From Symsagittifera roscoffensis (taxonomy: Eukaryota; Xenacoelomorpha; Acoela; Convolutidae): 64,000 nt of DNA. The number at the start of each line of letters is the position of its first letter. The first letter of the stretch is position 1. The notes under the pieces are model-generated. The model ran no database searches and was not told the origin of the DNA. It saw nothing but the letters and a program-made list of their open reading frames with translations. The stretch is from NCBI RefSeq assembly GCF_963678635.1, contig NC_087062.1:99811705-99875704 (forward strand). The letters are read 5' to 3'. The position numbers and the translations under genes are program-made. Of the stretch, positions 9,906 through 19,194 are shown piece by piece.

Positions 9906-10133
9906 CAGCATAAAGAAGGGGGGGTACGAAAAGAGTACTAAGTCAGGTTGAAGTAACCAATTGTAAAATCAAATTCTCTATCCAAGCCTAACACATAGAA
10001 TTTTCATAAGCTCAGGAAAAGTTGTTTTTAGCAAATTGTAAATTTCTTTTGGTAAAATTTTGTCAGAAGAGGTTTTAACCTTAGAGTAGAATTTTGTAGA
10101 TAGTAACACTGTACATAGTAACAATTGTAAATA

Positions 10134-12083
10134 ATGAGGCGGAGCAGGGTACCGGTAGCTGAAAAAAGATCTACCGAGGCGAAGACAAAGTATAACTCGT
10201 CGCTACGTAAAACAACATCAATGGGTCCGAAGGTAACAAAGAAGAACTTTTCAGTTATTATGGTCAGCACGAGGAGTACAACGGAGAACAGAGCAAAAGA
10301 GGGCACGGAAGGGGAACAAGTAGAACCCACCATCGAGATTGATCTAGAGACACCAGATCAAAGTGTGGATGAAGTAGGAAAGAAAACGACAGAGTCAACT
10401 CCAATGCCCAATGCGGATGAACCTAACCCGAAACCCATAGAGTTCTCACCGATAGACAACGTGGAAGACACAACAGGCAACACGCCAGAAACAGTGAAGG
10501 ATGAGTCTCAGAAGAGAAAGTCTTTTACTGGAAGATTAGCGATGATGGTCGGAATGAGATCGAAGGACGCAGCAGTGGAGGAGACGAAAGTCGAGACAAG
10601 CAAAACATTCGGAACAGGATCCACGAGAACGACAGAGACCGATCAGAACGAGGATCAGAAAAAACCGGGACCAGCGACCGACTACAGGACAACAACGGAC
10701 CATGGAACGACGACTCTTGAGCTAAGCGTCTTGATGGCGAAGCTGGATCAGATAGATGAGAAACTGAAGCACAGCGAAGTCGATAGAAAGTTGATAAGGA
10801 AGGAAATGAGAAACAACAAACATGAGTACCTGGACAACTATTTCCATCTAGCAAGAGCAACGGAGGGAAAGCTTCAGCAGATGTCTGACAAAGTAGAAAC
10901 CACTGATGGAGAGGGAGACAAGAACATCAGAAAAGACATGCTAGAGATGAAGCAGCGATATGACGCAGTGAATAGCCAGTTGGGAAGTTTGGAAACGAGA
11001 ATGGATACGATGAGTAGGGACCAGGCTGAGAGCTCAAGTGCTATACAGACAAAGTTAGATGCAATATTGAAGAATTCAACACCACAAGACATGCCAGCGG
11101 CAGAGCGGACACAAGGTAATAGAGTTGACTTCGTGGAACCACAAAGGAACAAACGACAGTCAACACCGTTACCAGCAACCCGGGAGGCCGCGATTACGGC
11201 ACCGGTGGGGGCCAGGGCTATTATAAAAAATGGAACAGCGAACACAACTAGTGGTCCAGGAGACTCCACGACTCAGAACAACGTGGGACCGGATGCGATG
11301 ACATGGGCAAGCACCTGGGAAATGATGAACAGGACACTAGAGGCCTTCGCTACAAGGAACACCGATTCGAGTGACGGAGGAAGCAACAAATCCAGAAAAA
11401 CTTTCAAGAAACCAAAAGAATTCAAAGACTATTCAGATGGATGCATTGACACTTGGGTAGAAGTCATGAGGTTGCACTTGGAACAAGACAACTTGAACGA
11501 TGAGAGGCAAGCATGCACAGCGATACTGACCAATCTGGAAGGCACAGCATTGAAATGCGTGGTTGCGAAGAAAGAAGAGGAACGCGATACAGCGGACAAA
11601 ATCTTTGAAATATTGTTAAATCGATTCGGCTCAGGCATGAAGGGTCATCAAGCGATGATGCGATTTGAAAAGAGAAGACAAAGGGACGATGAATCGAGAG
11701 ACAGGTTCCTAGATGATCTCGAGAGCTTGAGAAGAAGGAGTGACACGGAAGAATCTACCAATCGAAGGAACTTCAGCATCGCCTCAAAGTTCATTGATGG
11801 GGTAAAGAGTGATGACTTGAGAACGATGTTAGCAACATACTATACATTGTCGAAAGACAGTGCACCAACTTCAGAAGAGATGAGGCAGAAGTCAAGAGAG
11901 TACATGCTGATGAAACCCAAGAAATACTCGTACTCAGACAACAGGAATACACAGGGGGAAGTCAGCCACAAAGGTCGTCATGGTACAAGCCCAGAGATGA
12001 CATGGAAAACCGCAGATCATGCGCTAACTGCGGGTCAGCTGATCATCATGTGGCGGATTGCACGACATACAAACAGGGCATGA
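10134..12083 (+). CDS. gag: Gag polyprotein (matrix/capsid part)
   Basis: 649-codon frame starting at ATG 10134. Residues 1-200 are polar and probably disordered. Residues about 200-310 are charged and helical (LDQIDEKLKHSE onward), likely coiled coil. Residues about 423-600 match the retrotransposon Gag/capsid fold, with the hallmark pattern W...M......N......A......L.GTAL......EEERDTADKIFEILLNRF. It should form the particle shell that packages element RNA. The last about 40 codons are off-frame: copy C shows that the capsid reads straight into the zinc knuckles, and here one base is missing at the G run 11953-11958. The same core is recognisable at 34.6-35.2 kb. Confidence 0.88.
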   Translation: MRRSRVPVAEKRSTEAKTKYNSSLRKTTSMGPKVTKKNFSVIMVSTRSTTENRAKEGTEGEQVEPTIEIDLETPDQSVDEVGKKTTESTPMPNADEPNPKPIEFSPIDNVEDTTGNTPETVKDESQKRKSFTGRLAMMVGMRSKDAAVEETKVETSKTFGTGSTRTTETDQNEDQKKPGPATDYRTTTDHGTTTLELSVLMAKLDQIDEKLKHSEVDRKLIRKEMRNNKHEYLDNYFHLARATEGKLQQMSDKVETTDGEGDKNIRKDMLEMKQRYDAVNSQLGSLETRMDTMSRDQAESSSAIQTKLDAILKNSTPQDMPAAERTQGNRVDFVEPQRNKRQSTPLPATREAAITAPVGARAIIKNGTANTTSGPGDSTTQNNVGPDAMTWASTWEMMNRTLEAFATRNTDSSDGGSNKSRKTFKKPKEFKDYSDGCIDTWVEVMRLHLEQDNLNDERQACTAILTNLEGTALKCVVAKKEEERDTADKIFEILLNRFGSGMKGHQAMMRFEKRRQRDDESRDRFLDDLESLRRRSDTEESTNRRNFSIASKFIDGVKSDDLRTMLATYYTLSKDSAPTSEEMRQKSREYMLMKPKKYSYSDNRNTQGEVSHKGRHGTSPEMTWKTADHALTAGQLIIMWRIARHTNRA

Positions 12084-12433
12084 AGAGTTTGGGATATGCA
12101 CCCGATGAGGAAGATATGAGCCAGATGGAAGAACACGAGTTCTATAGTGGCTTGATCATCAAAATAGGTGCAAGATGCTTCTTCTGCAACCAAGAGGGGC
12201 ACTTCAGGATGGACTGTCCGTTGTTTTGGGAAGCGGTTAAGAATCAGAGTCATCCAAAATACAAGTTGGCGCTAGCAGCGGTACAGAACCAGAGAAACAG
12301 ACAAGGTGAATTTGAGACGAAAAACCTAGAAAAACCAAGTGCGGAGCTACCGACGAAAACAGTGAAAGCTGTAACACAATGTAATAGTGCAATAGAGGCC
12401 ACGGCAAAGAACGCCCTAGAAAAAAAATTATGA
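12002..12433 (+). CDS. gag: Gag nucleocapsid part, two CCHC zinc knuckles
   Basis: Continuation of Gag in another phase. Two perfect CX2CX4HX4C knuckles are seen: CANCGSADHHVADC at the start and CFFCNQEGHFRMDC about 50 residues later. They bind packaged RNA. Both are followed by a Lys/Gln-rich tail. The frame meets a stop at 12431-12433 just after an A8 run (12420-12427), where the protease phase opens; copy C has a shorter A run here, so this looks like an indel and not a programmed site. Confidence 0.9.
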   Translation: MENRRSCANCGSADHHVADCTTYKQGMKSLGYAPDEEDMSQMEEHEFYSGLIIKIGARCFFCNQEGHFRMDCPLFWEAVKNQSHPKYKLALAAVQNQRNRQGEFETKNLEKPSAELPTKTVKAVTQCNSAIEATAKNALEKKL

Positions 12434-13937
12434 GAAGGTGGCAGCGGAGGCTATCAACAAAGTGAAACAGGACCTGGCAGCGAAAGAAATAGAACAACGG
12501 CTGATGCAAGAAATCGAAAGACAGAAAATGAACGAAGCATTAAGTTGCTCACAAACAATACCAGAAGCTGCTGAGGGGTCGACAAAAAATGGAAACTGCA
12601 ACACTGTAAAAATGGTTACAGGAAAGCCATTTAGCATAACAAAGTTTGGGGCAAGAATAATGTCAATAATCACTGTGGGCGGCCACGAAGTAACGAGAAA
12701 CTTGAGCGAACCAAGTGACCAGACAATAATGCACATTGATGTGTACGCAGATTACTTGAGTTGTATAAGCCCACAAACGACTTCTAGAGCATTGAGGGCA
12801 CTACTCACGAGAGGGGGTAGCAAGTCGGTACGTGTTGATAACAAGTACACAGAAGCTTATGGTCCACACGAGGTGATGCTAAATATAGATGGAATCAACA
12901 TCTATACGAAAACAATGATAACATGTGATGAAGATCTAATTGGGCAAATCTACCTGGGAAAAGAAGAGTTGAAAGTGAGATCGATTGGACACTGCGCCAT
13001 GCTTGAGGAAGATGCAATGCACATCGGGACAGAGGCAGATGTGACAGCACATGTGCTAGACATAAGTGGTAAAAAGACTCCATTACGTGGGTTACTTGAT
13101 ACGGGAGCAGTCTTGAGTGTTATTCCCATCGAAACTTGGGAACGAATGGGCTTCAACAAAGATGAATTGATAGATTCGAGAATACGGTTGTCAGCTGCAA
13201 ACAATGGGGCCCTGCGGGTGTTGGGCAGAACGCCGATAATAGCCCTCAACCTGGGGGAACGTAACCTGTGGATGAGCTTTCTTGTGGTAGAAAACCTAGA
13301 TGAGTCTGACCAATTCATTTTAGGCAGAGACTTCATCAGGAACTTTGACGTAGCGATTGATCTAAACAATGCAATGTTCAGGATACGGAACCCGGATAGG
13401 AGGTACGCAATCAAACCGTTAAATTTAATAATGGCAAATGAAACCAAAGCACCGGTAATCTTGAGTAGGAGGGTGAGGCTAAAGGCGAACGAGGCGGCGA
13501 TCGTAAGCTTACGAATGAAAAATTACAATGAACTAAATGACAACAAGCAGGTATGCATAGTCCCAAATCCAAATAGTCAAAGTGCTGCTGTTTTAGGAAG
13601 ATCCTTCTCGATCACGAAGAGCGGCCTCTGCGTGAGTGTCTTGTTGAATACCCTTGACATGCCAATCACGATACAGAGGGGGAGGAAACTGGGATATGCT
13701 TTACCTGTAAAAACCCGATATGAAATGACTGAAAACCATAAACAATATGAAGTTGTTGATTGTCCCAATCATAGGGACAAAATTTTTATCTTGAGACGAT
13801 TGAATAAAATAAAAAATTCATCAGGTCTAGTGAAGTCACTTAAGTCAGAGACAGACGATGGACTATCGGGCTGTTCGAATTTCCCGGAACGGCCCACACT
13901 AGACCGGAGTGATAAACCGGTCTTACCGGAAATTTAA
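12420..13937 (+). CDS. pro: Aspartic protease region of Pol
   Basis: About 500 codons, phase opening at 12420; no good ATG is needed because it is the continuation of Gag-Pro. It begins with a charged helix (INKVKQDLAAKEIEQRL). The retropepsin active site LLDTGAVLSVIP has its catalytic Asp codon at 13098-13100, and the C-terminal hallmark ILGRDF is near residue 300. The protease would dimerise and cleave the polyprotein. It is larger than a typical retropepsin because long flanking segments are present. It ends in a stop at 13935-13937 where copy C reads through (PEIEHLRG), so this is probably a nonsense or frame lesion upstream of RT. Confidence 0.88.
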   Translation, partial: KKNYEKVAAEAINKVKQDLAAKEIEQRLMQEIERQKMNEALSCSQTIPEAAEGSTKNGNCNTVKMVTGKPFSITKFGARIMSIITVGGHEVTRNLSEPSDQTIMHIDVYADYLSCISPQTTSRALRALLTRGGSKSVRVDNKYTEAYGPHEVMLNIDGINIYTKTMITCDEDLIGQIYLGKEELKVRSIGHCAMLEEDAMHIGTEADVTAHVLDISGKKTPLRGLLDTGAVLSVIPIETWERMGFNKDELIDSRIRLSAANNGALRVLGRTPIIALNLGERNLWMSFLVVENLDESDQFILGRDFIRNFDVAIDLNNAMFRIRNPDRRYAIKPLNLIMANETKAPVILSRRVRLKANEAAIVSLRMKNYNELNDNKQVCIVPNPNSQSAAVLGRSFSITKSGLCVSVLLNTLDMPITIQRGRKLGYALPVKTRYEMTENHKQYEVVDCPNHRDKIFILRRLNKIKNSSGLVKSLKSETDDGLSGCSNFPERPTLDRSDKPVLPEI

Positions 13938-14107
13938 CGCTTAAGAGGCAAGTTAACGGACGAACAGCTCGAAGCCATCAAGGACGTACTAGAACGGAAC
14001 GAGGAGGTTTTTTCAAGACATAAGGCAGACATCGGGTGTTGTAATTTTGTTGAGCATGAAATAGAACTTGAGGAAAACGCAATACCGCACAGGGAGGGGC
14101 GAGGCGC
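13938..14107 (+). pseudogene. Broken link between protease and reverse transcriptase
   Basis: This stretch encodes LRGKLTDEQLEAIKDVLERNEEVFSRHK-like sequence, the normal N-terminal shoulder of Ty3/Gypsy RT (the L......f...H.......H.I pattern), but it is cut off by the stop at 13937 and a frame break just before 14108. Copy C keeps the same segment open at 37176-37412. Confidence 0.65.
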
Positions 14108-16045
14108 ATGACCCCACGCAAATCGGATGCGTGTAGAAAGGAGATTGAGACGCTACTAGAGTATGACATGATAGAACCATCCAAATCACCGTGGGCGTGT
14201 GGAGTAGTGATGGCCAAAAAGAAAGGCGACCAGTTGAGGTTTTGGTGTGACTTTCGATACCTGAACTCCGTCACGGTGAAGGATGCCTATCCCATACCTA
14301 GGATTGATGAGAGTCTCTCGAAGTTAGGTGATGCAAAATTTTTTACGACTCTTGATTTAGGCTCGGCCTTTTGGCAAGTACCACTCAGGAAACAGGACAG
14401 GGACCAGACAGGGTTTGCCTGCGAGTTGGGTCTGTTTCAATGGAAACGGATGCCGTTTGGACTATGCAATGCCACTGCCACGTTTCAGCGGCTGATGGCA
14501 CACGCGCTGATAGGCGTGTCGAAAAAGTACGGCAATCTGGTAATGTGCTGCGTGGATGACGTGGTAATAGCGACACCCACACTGGAGGACCACATTGAGA
14601 GACTTGACGAAGTATTTGCGTGCATGAAGAGGTCGGGGCTGAAGTGCAAACCGTCAAAGTGTGAGATACTCAAGGACTCGATAAAATACTTGGGCAGGAT
14701 GGTGGACAAACACGGCATCAGACCAGATCCAGACGCAGTAGAAGCAGTTCTAACTTGGAAATCGCCGAAAACGGAACACCAATTGATGAGCTTCCTGGGT
14801 TTTGCAAATTACTACAGAGAATTCGTCAAAGGATATGCAGACAAGGTTTATCCGATGCAACAATTAATGAGGCACAAGAGCAAGAAGTTCACGTGGAAGA
14901 ACGCAGCGGAAGAGTCATTCCAGAGAATAAAGAAAGAGTTGTACGAGGCACCAGTACTAGGGATGCCAACAGAGAAAGGGATGTACGTGCTGGATACGGA
15001 CGCGTCGGTAGTAGCGATATCGGGAATACTCCACCAGGAACAAGAACGGAACGAGAAGACAGTCTTGAGACCAATGGCGTACGGGAGCAAAGTCCTAAGT
15101 GACACGGAAATGAAGTACGGAGCACCGAAAGCAGAGATGTTCGCGGTGGTTACCTTTGTCGAGAAATATAGGGCATACCTAGGCAGCGAGCCATTCAAGC
15201 TGCGAGTCGACAACAGGGCACTAAGCTGGCTGAAGACGTACTCAATGGACCAATGTTACATTGGGAAGTGGATAGTTCGCCTGGACGGATACGATATGAT
15301 AATTGAGCATAGAACACGAGACAAACATCAAAATGCTGACAGCTTGAGCAAGAAGACGGAGTTCTACGAGAGACAAGAACAGAGGGAGGCAGATAGACCT
15401 GAGATCAAGCATGGCTTCTCCTTCATGGACAAGGAAACGTATGACAGTCTTCCTCTCACGAGATGGTTGGACAAATCAGGAAAACCAATAGAGGATCACC
15501 CCGAATTACCAAAAGATACTACGAAAGAAACAATCTTGAAAAAGAACCGAGGGATGCCGATAGGAATAATGCTCAAGTCAAAGATCGTGAGGGAGACGCT
15601 GAAAGCAAAAGGCTACGATCTTAACCAGGTAGAGACGGGGGAAGCACAAACAGACGAAGACTTAAGGGGGTTACTCGAGAAACTAGCAGATGATAAGCCC
15701 GTGATACAAGAAAACTGTAAGGAGGAACCTGAGGTCACAATACTGCGAAAGAGCGGGACAGCTAGTGATAGAAATACCTCGAAGGTGACTAACCTTGATG
15801 GGAAGGAAGTGGTGGAGTCACTGGTTGAAAAGATCCCAGCCGAATTACTTGAACAGACTAGAATTAGGAGAAAGAGAGTGGAGTTCAAGGAAGAAGCTGA
15901 ATACCTGGGACTAGGTCAAGAGTCCGGGGAGCGGTCCACGTCCACGGAAGAAGAAAACACTGTAGGGGGAATTTGTCCGGGGAGTGTGAAATGTGGGATG
16001 AGGATTCGGAAGCGAGCAGTGACAACCAAGATAGTCTCTGCATGA
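14108..16045 (+). CDS. pol: Reverse transcriptase and RNase H
   Basis: 645 codons. RT motifs in order: EYDMIEPSKSPWACGVVMAKKK, RFWCDFRYLN (about 40), FTTLDLGSAFWQVPL (about 80), MPFGLCNATATFQRLM (about 117), and the polymerase site CVDDVV with its Asp-Asp codons at 14555-14560; Cys stands where Tyr or Phe is usual. Connection: FLGFANYYREFVKGYA. RNase H follows with the expected acidic residues in VLDTDASVVAISG, AEMFAVV, LRVDNRAL and HQNADSLSK. It copies element RNA into DNA. The frame then runs about 220 codons into a polar linker before shifting phase near 15970; the whole RNase H to integrase linker is about 350-400 residues, unusually long for this superfamily. Confidence 0.95.
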   Translation: MTPRKSDACRKEIETLLEYDMIEPSKSPWACGVVMAKKKGDQLRFWCDFRYLNSVTVKDAYPIPRIDESLSKLGDAKFFTTLDLGSAFWQVPLRKQDRDQTGFACELGLFQWKRMPFGLCNATATFQRLMAHALIGVSKKYGNLVMCCVDDVVIATPTLEDHIERLDEVFACMKRSGLKCKPSKCEILKDSIKYLGRMVDKHGIRPDPDAVEAVLTWKSPKTEHQLMSFLGFANYYREFVKGYADKVYPMQQLMRHKSKKFTWKNAAEESFQRIKKELYEAPVLGMPTEKGMYVLDTDASVVAISGILHQEQERNEKTVLRPMAYGSKVLSDTEMKYGAPKAEMFAVVTFVEKYRAYLGSEPFKLRVDNRALSWLKTYSMDQCYIGKWIVRLDGYDMIIEHRTRDKHQNADSLSKKTEFYERQEQREADRPEIKHGFSFMDKETYDSLPLTRWLDKSGKPIEDHPELPKDTTKETILKKNRGMPIGIMLKSKIVRETLKAKGYDLNQVETGEAQTDEDLRGLLEKLADDKPVIQENCKEEPEVTILRKSGTASDRNTSKVTNLDGKEVVESLVEKIPAELLEQTRIRRKRVEFKEEAEYLGLGQESGERSTSTEEENTVGGICPGSVKCGMRIRKRAVTTKIVSA

Positions 16046-16608
16046 TATTGGCAGAAGAAAAGATTAGACACCACGACAGGGAATTACAAACAGATCCGTC
16101 CTCAGGAACCTTCAACTTGGACGTGCAGGAAATACGAGGTGGTGAAGAACTTGAAAGGATTGCAGTTTCGAGGAAGCCATTCAGGGAACTATCATGCAAT
16201 TCAAATGTGAGAACAAATCTAGTGCCAGAAGATGACATGAAGGTAGTAAGGAGGATAGTATGCGTGAAGCTGAATGACGACGTCCACAACCCTGGGGAGA
16301 TGAATGGGCAGATCATGGCGCTGAAGGAACATGTCAAGGCGAGATATAGGCTGTCGGACCTGATAAGAGCCCAGAAGAATGACAAGATGACAAGCAATCT
16401 CTCCAAATGGATCCGAATGGAATCCAAGGAGAAAGGGGAACTTGAAGAAGACAGCTACAAGATCCTGAGCCAGTTCTACAAAGAGAGGAAAGAGTTACTC
16501 TATCACACGGCTGACGGGGTGGTAGCATGCAAGAGAAAAGACGAGGACAAGATACTACACAAGCAGAACCTCATTGTACCAGACAGAGGTGCTGTTCAGA
16601 TCACATGA
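15973..16608 (+). CDS. pol: Pol linker between RNase H and integrase
   Basis: Frame -1 relative to RT and overlapping it. It starts in an acidic stretch (WDEDSEASSDNQDS) conserved in copy C (39.23-39.4 kb). It ends with ELLYHTADGVVACKRKDEDKILHKQNLIVP, which matches the short segment just before integrase zinc fingers (pattern L...dg.l......q.i.vP). So this is Pol, disrupted by single-base indels at both ends. The role of the acidic part is unknown. Confidence 0.75.
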   Translation: MSGECEMWDEDSEASSDNQDSLCMILAEEKIRHHDRELQTDPSSGTFNLDVQEIRGGEELERIAVSRKPFRELSCNSNVRTNLVPEDDMKVVRRIVCVKLNDDVHNPGEMNGQIMALKEHVKARYRLSDLIRAQKNDKMTSNLSKWIRMESKEKGELEEDSYKILSQFYKERKELLYHTADGVVACKRKDEDKILHKQNLIVPDRGAVQIT

Positions 16609-17259
16609 CCAAATGGGGCACCAGGGGATAGGCAAGGTGCAACAAAGAATACTTCACAGGTTCGATTGGTCAGGATTGAGGAAAGCCCGTGAGAGGTGGG
16701 TGAATGCATTCCTGGCATGCTTGCAAGTGAAAGACCCAAGGAAGATGAAATTCCCACTCAAGTCGGTGGAAAGCTCGGAATTTAATGAAGTGGTGCAAAT
16801 AGACCATCAGAAGATCTGTATGACGGAGTCGGGGTATAACCAGATACTGGTTATAATTGATCACTTCACAAAGCTGGCAGAAGCGGTGCCGTGCCAAACA
16901 GCTTTGGCAGAGGAGACTTGTGACCACTTGATAACCCATTGGAATCAAGGTATGGTTGTCCAATGACTTTTCAGTCAGACAACGGCAAGGCATTTGTGGG
17001 GGACTTGACTAAGGAATTAATGAAGAGGTCACACATTGCTCAAGCACACTCAACGACTTACCATCCTCAGACCAACGGGCTGGTAGAGAGACAGAATAGA
17101 ACGTTGGTGAACATGCTGAGGGTGTACTGCTCTAGATACATGACGGACTGGAATAAGTATCTGCCGCAAGTCGTAGGGGCATACAACAGTACTCAACACT
17201 CAACGACGGGAATCAGTCCATTCATGATGTTGACAGGCAAAAAGAGAGCGATGCCTTGA
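16574..17259 (+). pseudogene. pol: Integrase: zinc-binding and catalytic core, frameshifted
   Basis: Two overlapping phases, 16574-16966 and 16939-17259. N-terminal zinc finger: HDQMGH then NAFLACLQVK, where the first Cys of the usual CX2C is Phe. Catalytic core: VVQIDHQK (first Asp), ILVIIDHFTKLAEAVP, then after a frame break near 16950 TFQSDNGKAF (second Asp) and YHPQTNGLVERQNRTL (Glu). The D,D-35-E set is thus complete but split. It would insert the cDNA into the host genome. Copy C lacks this whole segment. Confidence 0.9.
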
Positions 17260-18833
17260 CGTTCTTTTACCCGGAGTATGAAGGGAAGAGGACGTCGCCT
17301 CAAGCTTACGTGAAAGAAGAGATCAGGAGACAGCAGGAAATAAACGAGCTATGCAGGAGGAATACTGCGCAGGCACAAATGAGACAGCGCAAGAAATATG
17401 ATGAAAAGATATTACAGGCGAAGCCATATGAAGTGGGCCAGTATGTGTGGGTTTTCCAGAATGTGATACCGCCCAAAGGGACGAAGAAACTACTCAAGAA
17501 ATGGAGAGGACCATTCATGATAACTGAAGTACATCAACAAGGACGGTTCTACGGCTTGAGTACTGGGAGAGCAGCACATTATGAGAACCTGAAGCCTCAT
17601 GTCCCATCCCCAGAGGACTGGTGTATACCAAAGGACATGGAGGGACTAGAGTACCTACTGGTGGAACCAGCATGTGAAGTGAACGAAAAAGGCACCAGAG
17701 ATAAGAATGATGGCAATGAGAACTTGAGTTTGGATGACAATGAAAAATTAGACGCGGACTCTGAAGCGGAATCTTATTTGGAAGAAGATTGGAACGATCC
17801 GGAGCAAGGTGAGGTGCCGAAGTGGACTGAACCAGACTTGTCAATACCAGCGGGGACAAGGAGTGGCAATCGAAAACGCACAGGCATGAGGTACAACAGG
17901 TATGGGGACAATTTCCTGATCGACAAGATACAGCCCGATGACCTAGGCAAAGAACTAACAAGTGTGGGTGAGCTGGCGGCAGATGATGAATGGCAGATCA
18001 TCGATGATAATGAACACTACCCACAGGAAGACTACTCGACACCGGAACAGGAGACGGATTTAGAACAGAGCGAGATAGAGAGGAGGGAGAATACGAACCT
18101 GAGGATATTAGAATGGATGCGCGATGTCAAGAACGGAAGCGAGGAAGGACAGAGCATACAGCAAGTTGACATATCAGCGGGGAAGTACATGAAATCGGAG
18201 GATCCTCTTTTCGGCTGGACGGCAACAGACAGCCCGCTCGACATTCCGACCGAAAATTTAATGATAAAGAAACTCAGAGAAGTGAGAGAAACGTGCGGAC
18301 TGGAACTGGAAGGGCAGGAGGCCGAGCCTACCATAGGACGGAATTTCAAAACGAAGTTTGAAATACCAAACGAATACTCAGAAACTATCCTGATAACGGA
18401 TAGTGACTTCATTCTGTCAGACAGGACTAGCGCAATCTGTATCACGGCGGACATGAGTTTCAAATCAAGACTGGAGGCTGACTTCAAGAGAGAGTACCAG
18501 AACGTGGAGTTTCTGTTTAGACAGAGACCGGGACTGGGAGGAATGGCCGCGCTTCCACCATCAGTAGCACAAGTCCCGGGCAAATACCTGTGCTTCCTAG
18601 TGACGAGGGTCAATGACAGGAACACAATCGATCCCGAACACGTGATGTTGGCACTAACAAGACTACGAGACTTCATGATTCAAAGAGGGATAACGGAGGT
18701 CTCAATGCCGGTGTATGACCCAAACAGGGGCAAATTGAGCCCAAGGGAATTGTACGCTATCCTACACGTGGTCTTCGCAGAAACTGAGATAATGGTGCAT
18801 CTTCACAAGAAATACTACTTGAGCATCGCCTGA
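17256..18833 (+). CDS. pol: Integrase C-terminus (GPY/F module) fused to acidic linker and macro domain
   Basis: 525 codons. Residues about 1-125: end of integrase, with QMRQRKKYDEK, VGQYVWV and the GPY/F module KKWRGPFMITEV...HYENLKPH. Residues about 140-300: acidic linker. Residues about 370-520: a macro domain resembling the OARD1/TARG1 (ALC1-like) subgroup: ITADMSFKSRLEADFKREYQ, FRQRPGLGGMAALP, KYLCFLVTR, MLALTRLRDFMIQRGITEVSMP and LYAILHVVFAETEIMVHLH line up in order with that family. Macro domains bind or hydrolyse ADP-ribose adducts. The family's GCGLD loop after the MP strand is DPNRGKL here, so the catalytic Asp is not at its usual place; copy C has YDSKMGRL. Binding or a scaffold role is therefore as likely as hydrolysis. 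Assignment is by eye only. Confidence 0.75.
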   Translation: MTFFYPEYEGKRTSPQAYVKEEIRRQQEINELCRRNTAQAQMRQRKKYDEKILQAKPYEVGQYVWVFQNVIPPKGTKKLLKKWRGPFMITEVHQQGRFYGLSTGRAAHYENLKPHVPSPEDWCIPKDMEGLEYLLVEPACEVNEKGTRDKNDGNENLSLDDNEKLDADSEAESYLEEDWNDPEQGEVPKWTEPDLSIPAGTRSGNRKRTGMRYNRYGDNFLIDKIQPDDLGKELTSVGELAADDEWQIIDDNEHYPQEDYSTPEQETDLEQSEIERRENTNLRILEWMRDVKNGSEEGQSIQQVDISAGKYMKSEDPLFGWTATDSPLDIPTENLMIKKLREVRETCGLELEGQEAEPTIGRNFKTKFEIPNEYSETILITDSDFILSDRTSAICITADMSFKSRLEADFKREYQNVEFLFRQRPGLGGMAALPPSVAQVPGKYLCFLVTRVNDRNTIDPEHVMLALTRLRDFMIQRGITEVSMPVYDPNRGKLSPRELYAILHVVFAETEIMVHLHKKYYLSIA

Positions 18834-19103
18834 GTCGGGTACACGGGGGTCTCGAGTTGGGCATGAGGGGAGAATCTCGAGTTAGGTGTGGAGGTACAAA
18901 ACAGGTAAAGAATCTTAGAGGTGATTGGCATGACAATTAATATTTTAAATGATTGACGGTGCTAAAACATAAAATGAACCTGCATGTTTTTAGAAAATTT
19001 CCAATTGAACTATCTTAGTAGGATGGAAAGGAAAGGGTTTTAACTATAGTAGTGAAGGGGGCTTTTTAGGTTAGGAACACAGCCTGTTAGTCTAAAAATC
19101 GGA

Positions 19104-19115
19104 TTTTATTTTCAG
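19104..19115 (+). promoter_or_regulatory. Candidate splice acceptor for ORF2 mRNA
   Basis: TTTTATTTTCAG followed by ATTGATT. The identical stretch, with the same ATTGATT following, stands at 40935-40946 in copy C although surrounding bases differ. It lies 187 bp upstream of the ORF2 ATG here and 245 bp upstream there. Conservation of a pyrimidine-rich AG site between Pol and ORF2 suggests that ORF2 is made from a spliced (cis or trans) RNA. Confidence 0.6.
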
Positions 19116-19194
19116 ATTGATTTGGTAAAGTCAAATTGACTATCCAACTGTATTCAATTGAAGAAAGAGAGCGCAAATTGAACGACATCTCAAG

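Larger units (their letters stand above)
7846..10133 (+). other. Copy B leader (5' untranslated region), 2.3 kb
   Basis: No conserved reading frame. Parts match the copy C leader (for example CTCCGGGCTGCATACCC near 7913, CACCTGGCGCTTAAGGG near 8658, CGTCGATTTAGTTACATTAG near 8797). It contains a G run near 8067-8075, a 69-bp duplication, and a 14-bp minisatellite next to gag. CAAG|GTAGGT at 8871/8872 is a possible splice donor that could join the acceptor at 19115; copy C has AAG|GTACCT at the equivalent place (32033/32034). Confidence 0.6.
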
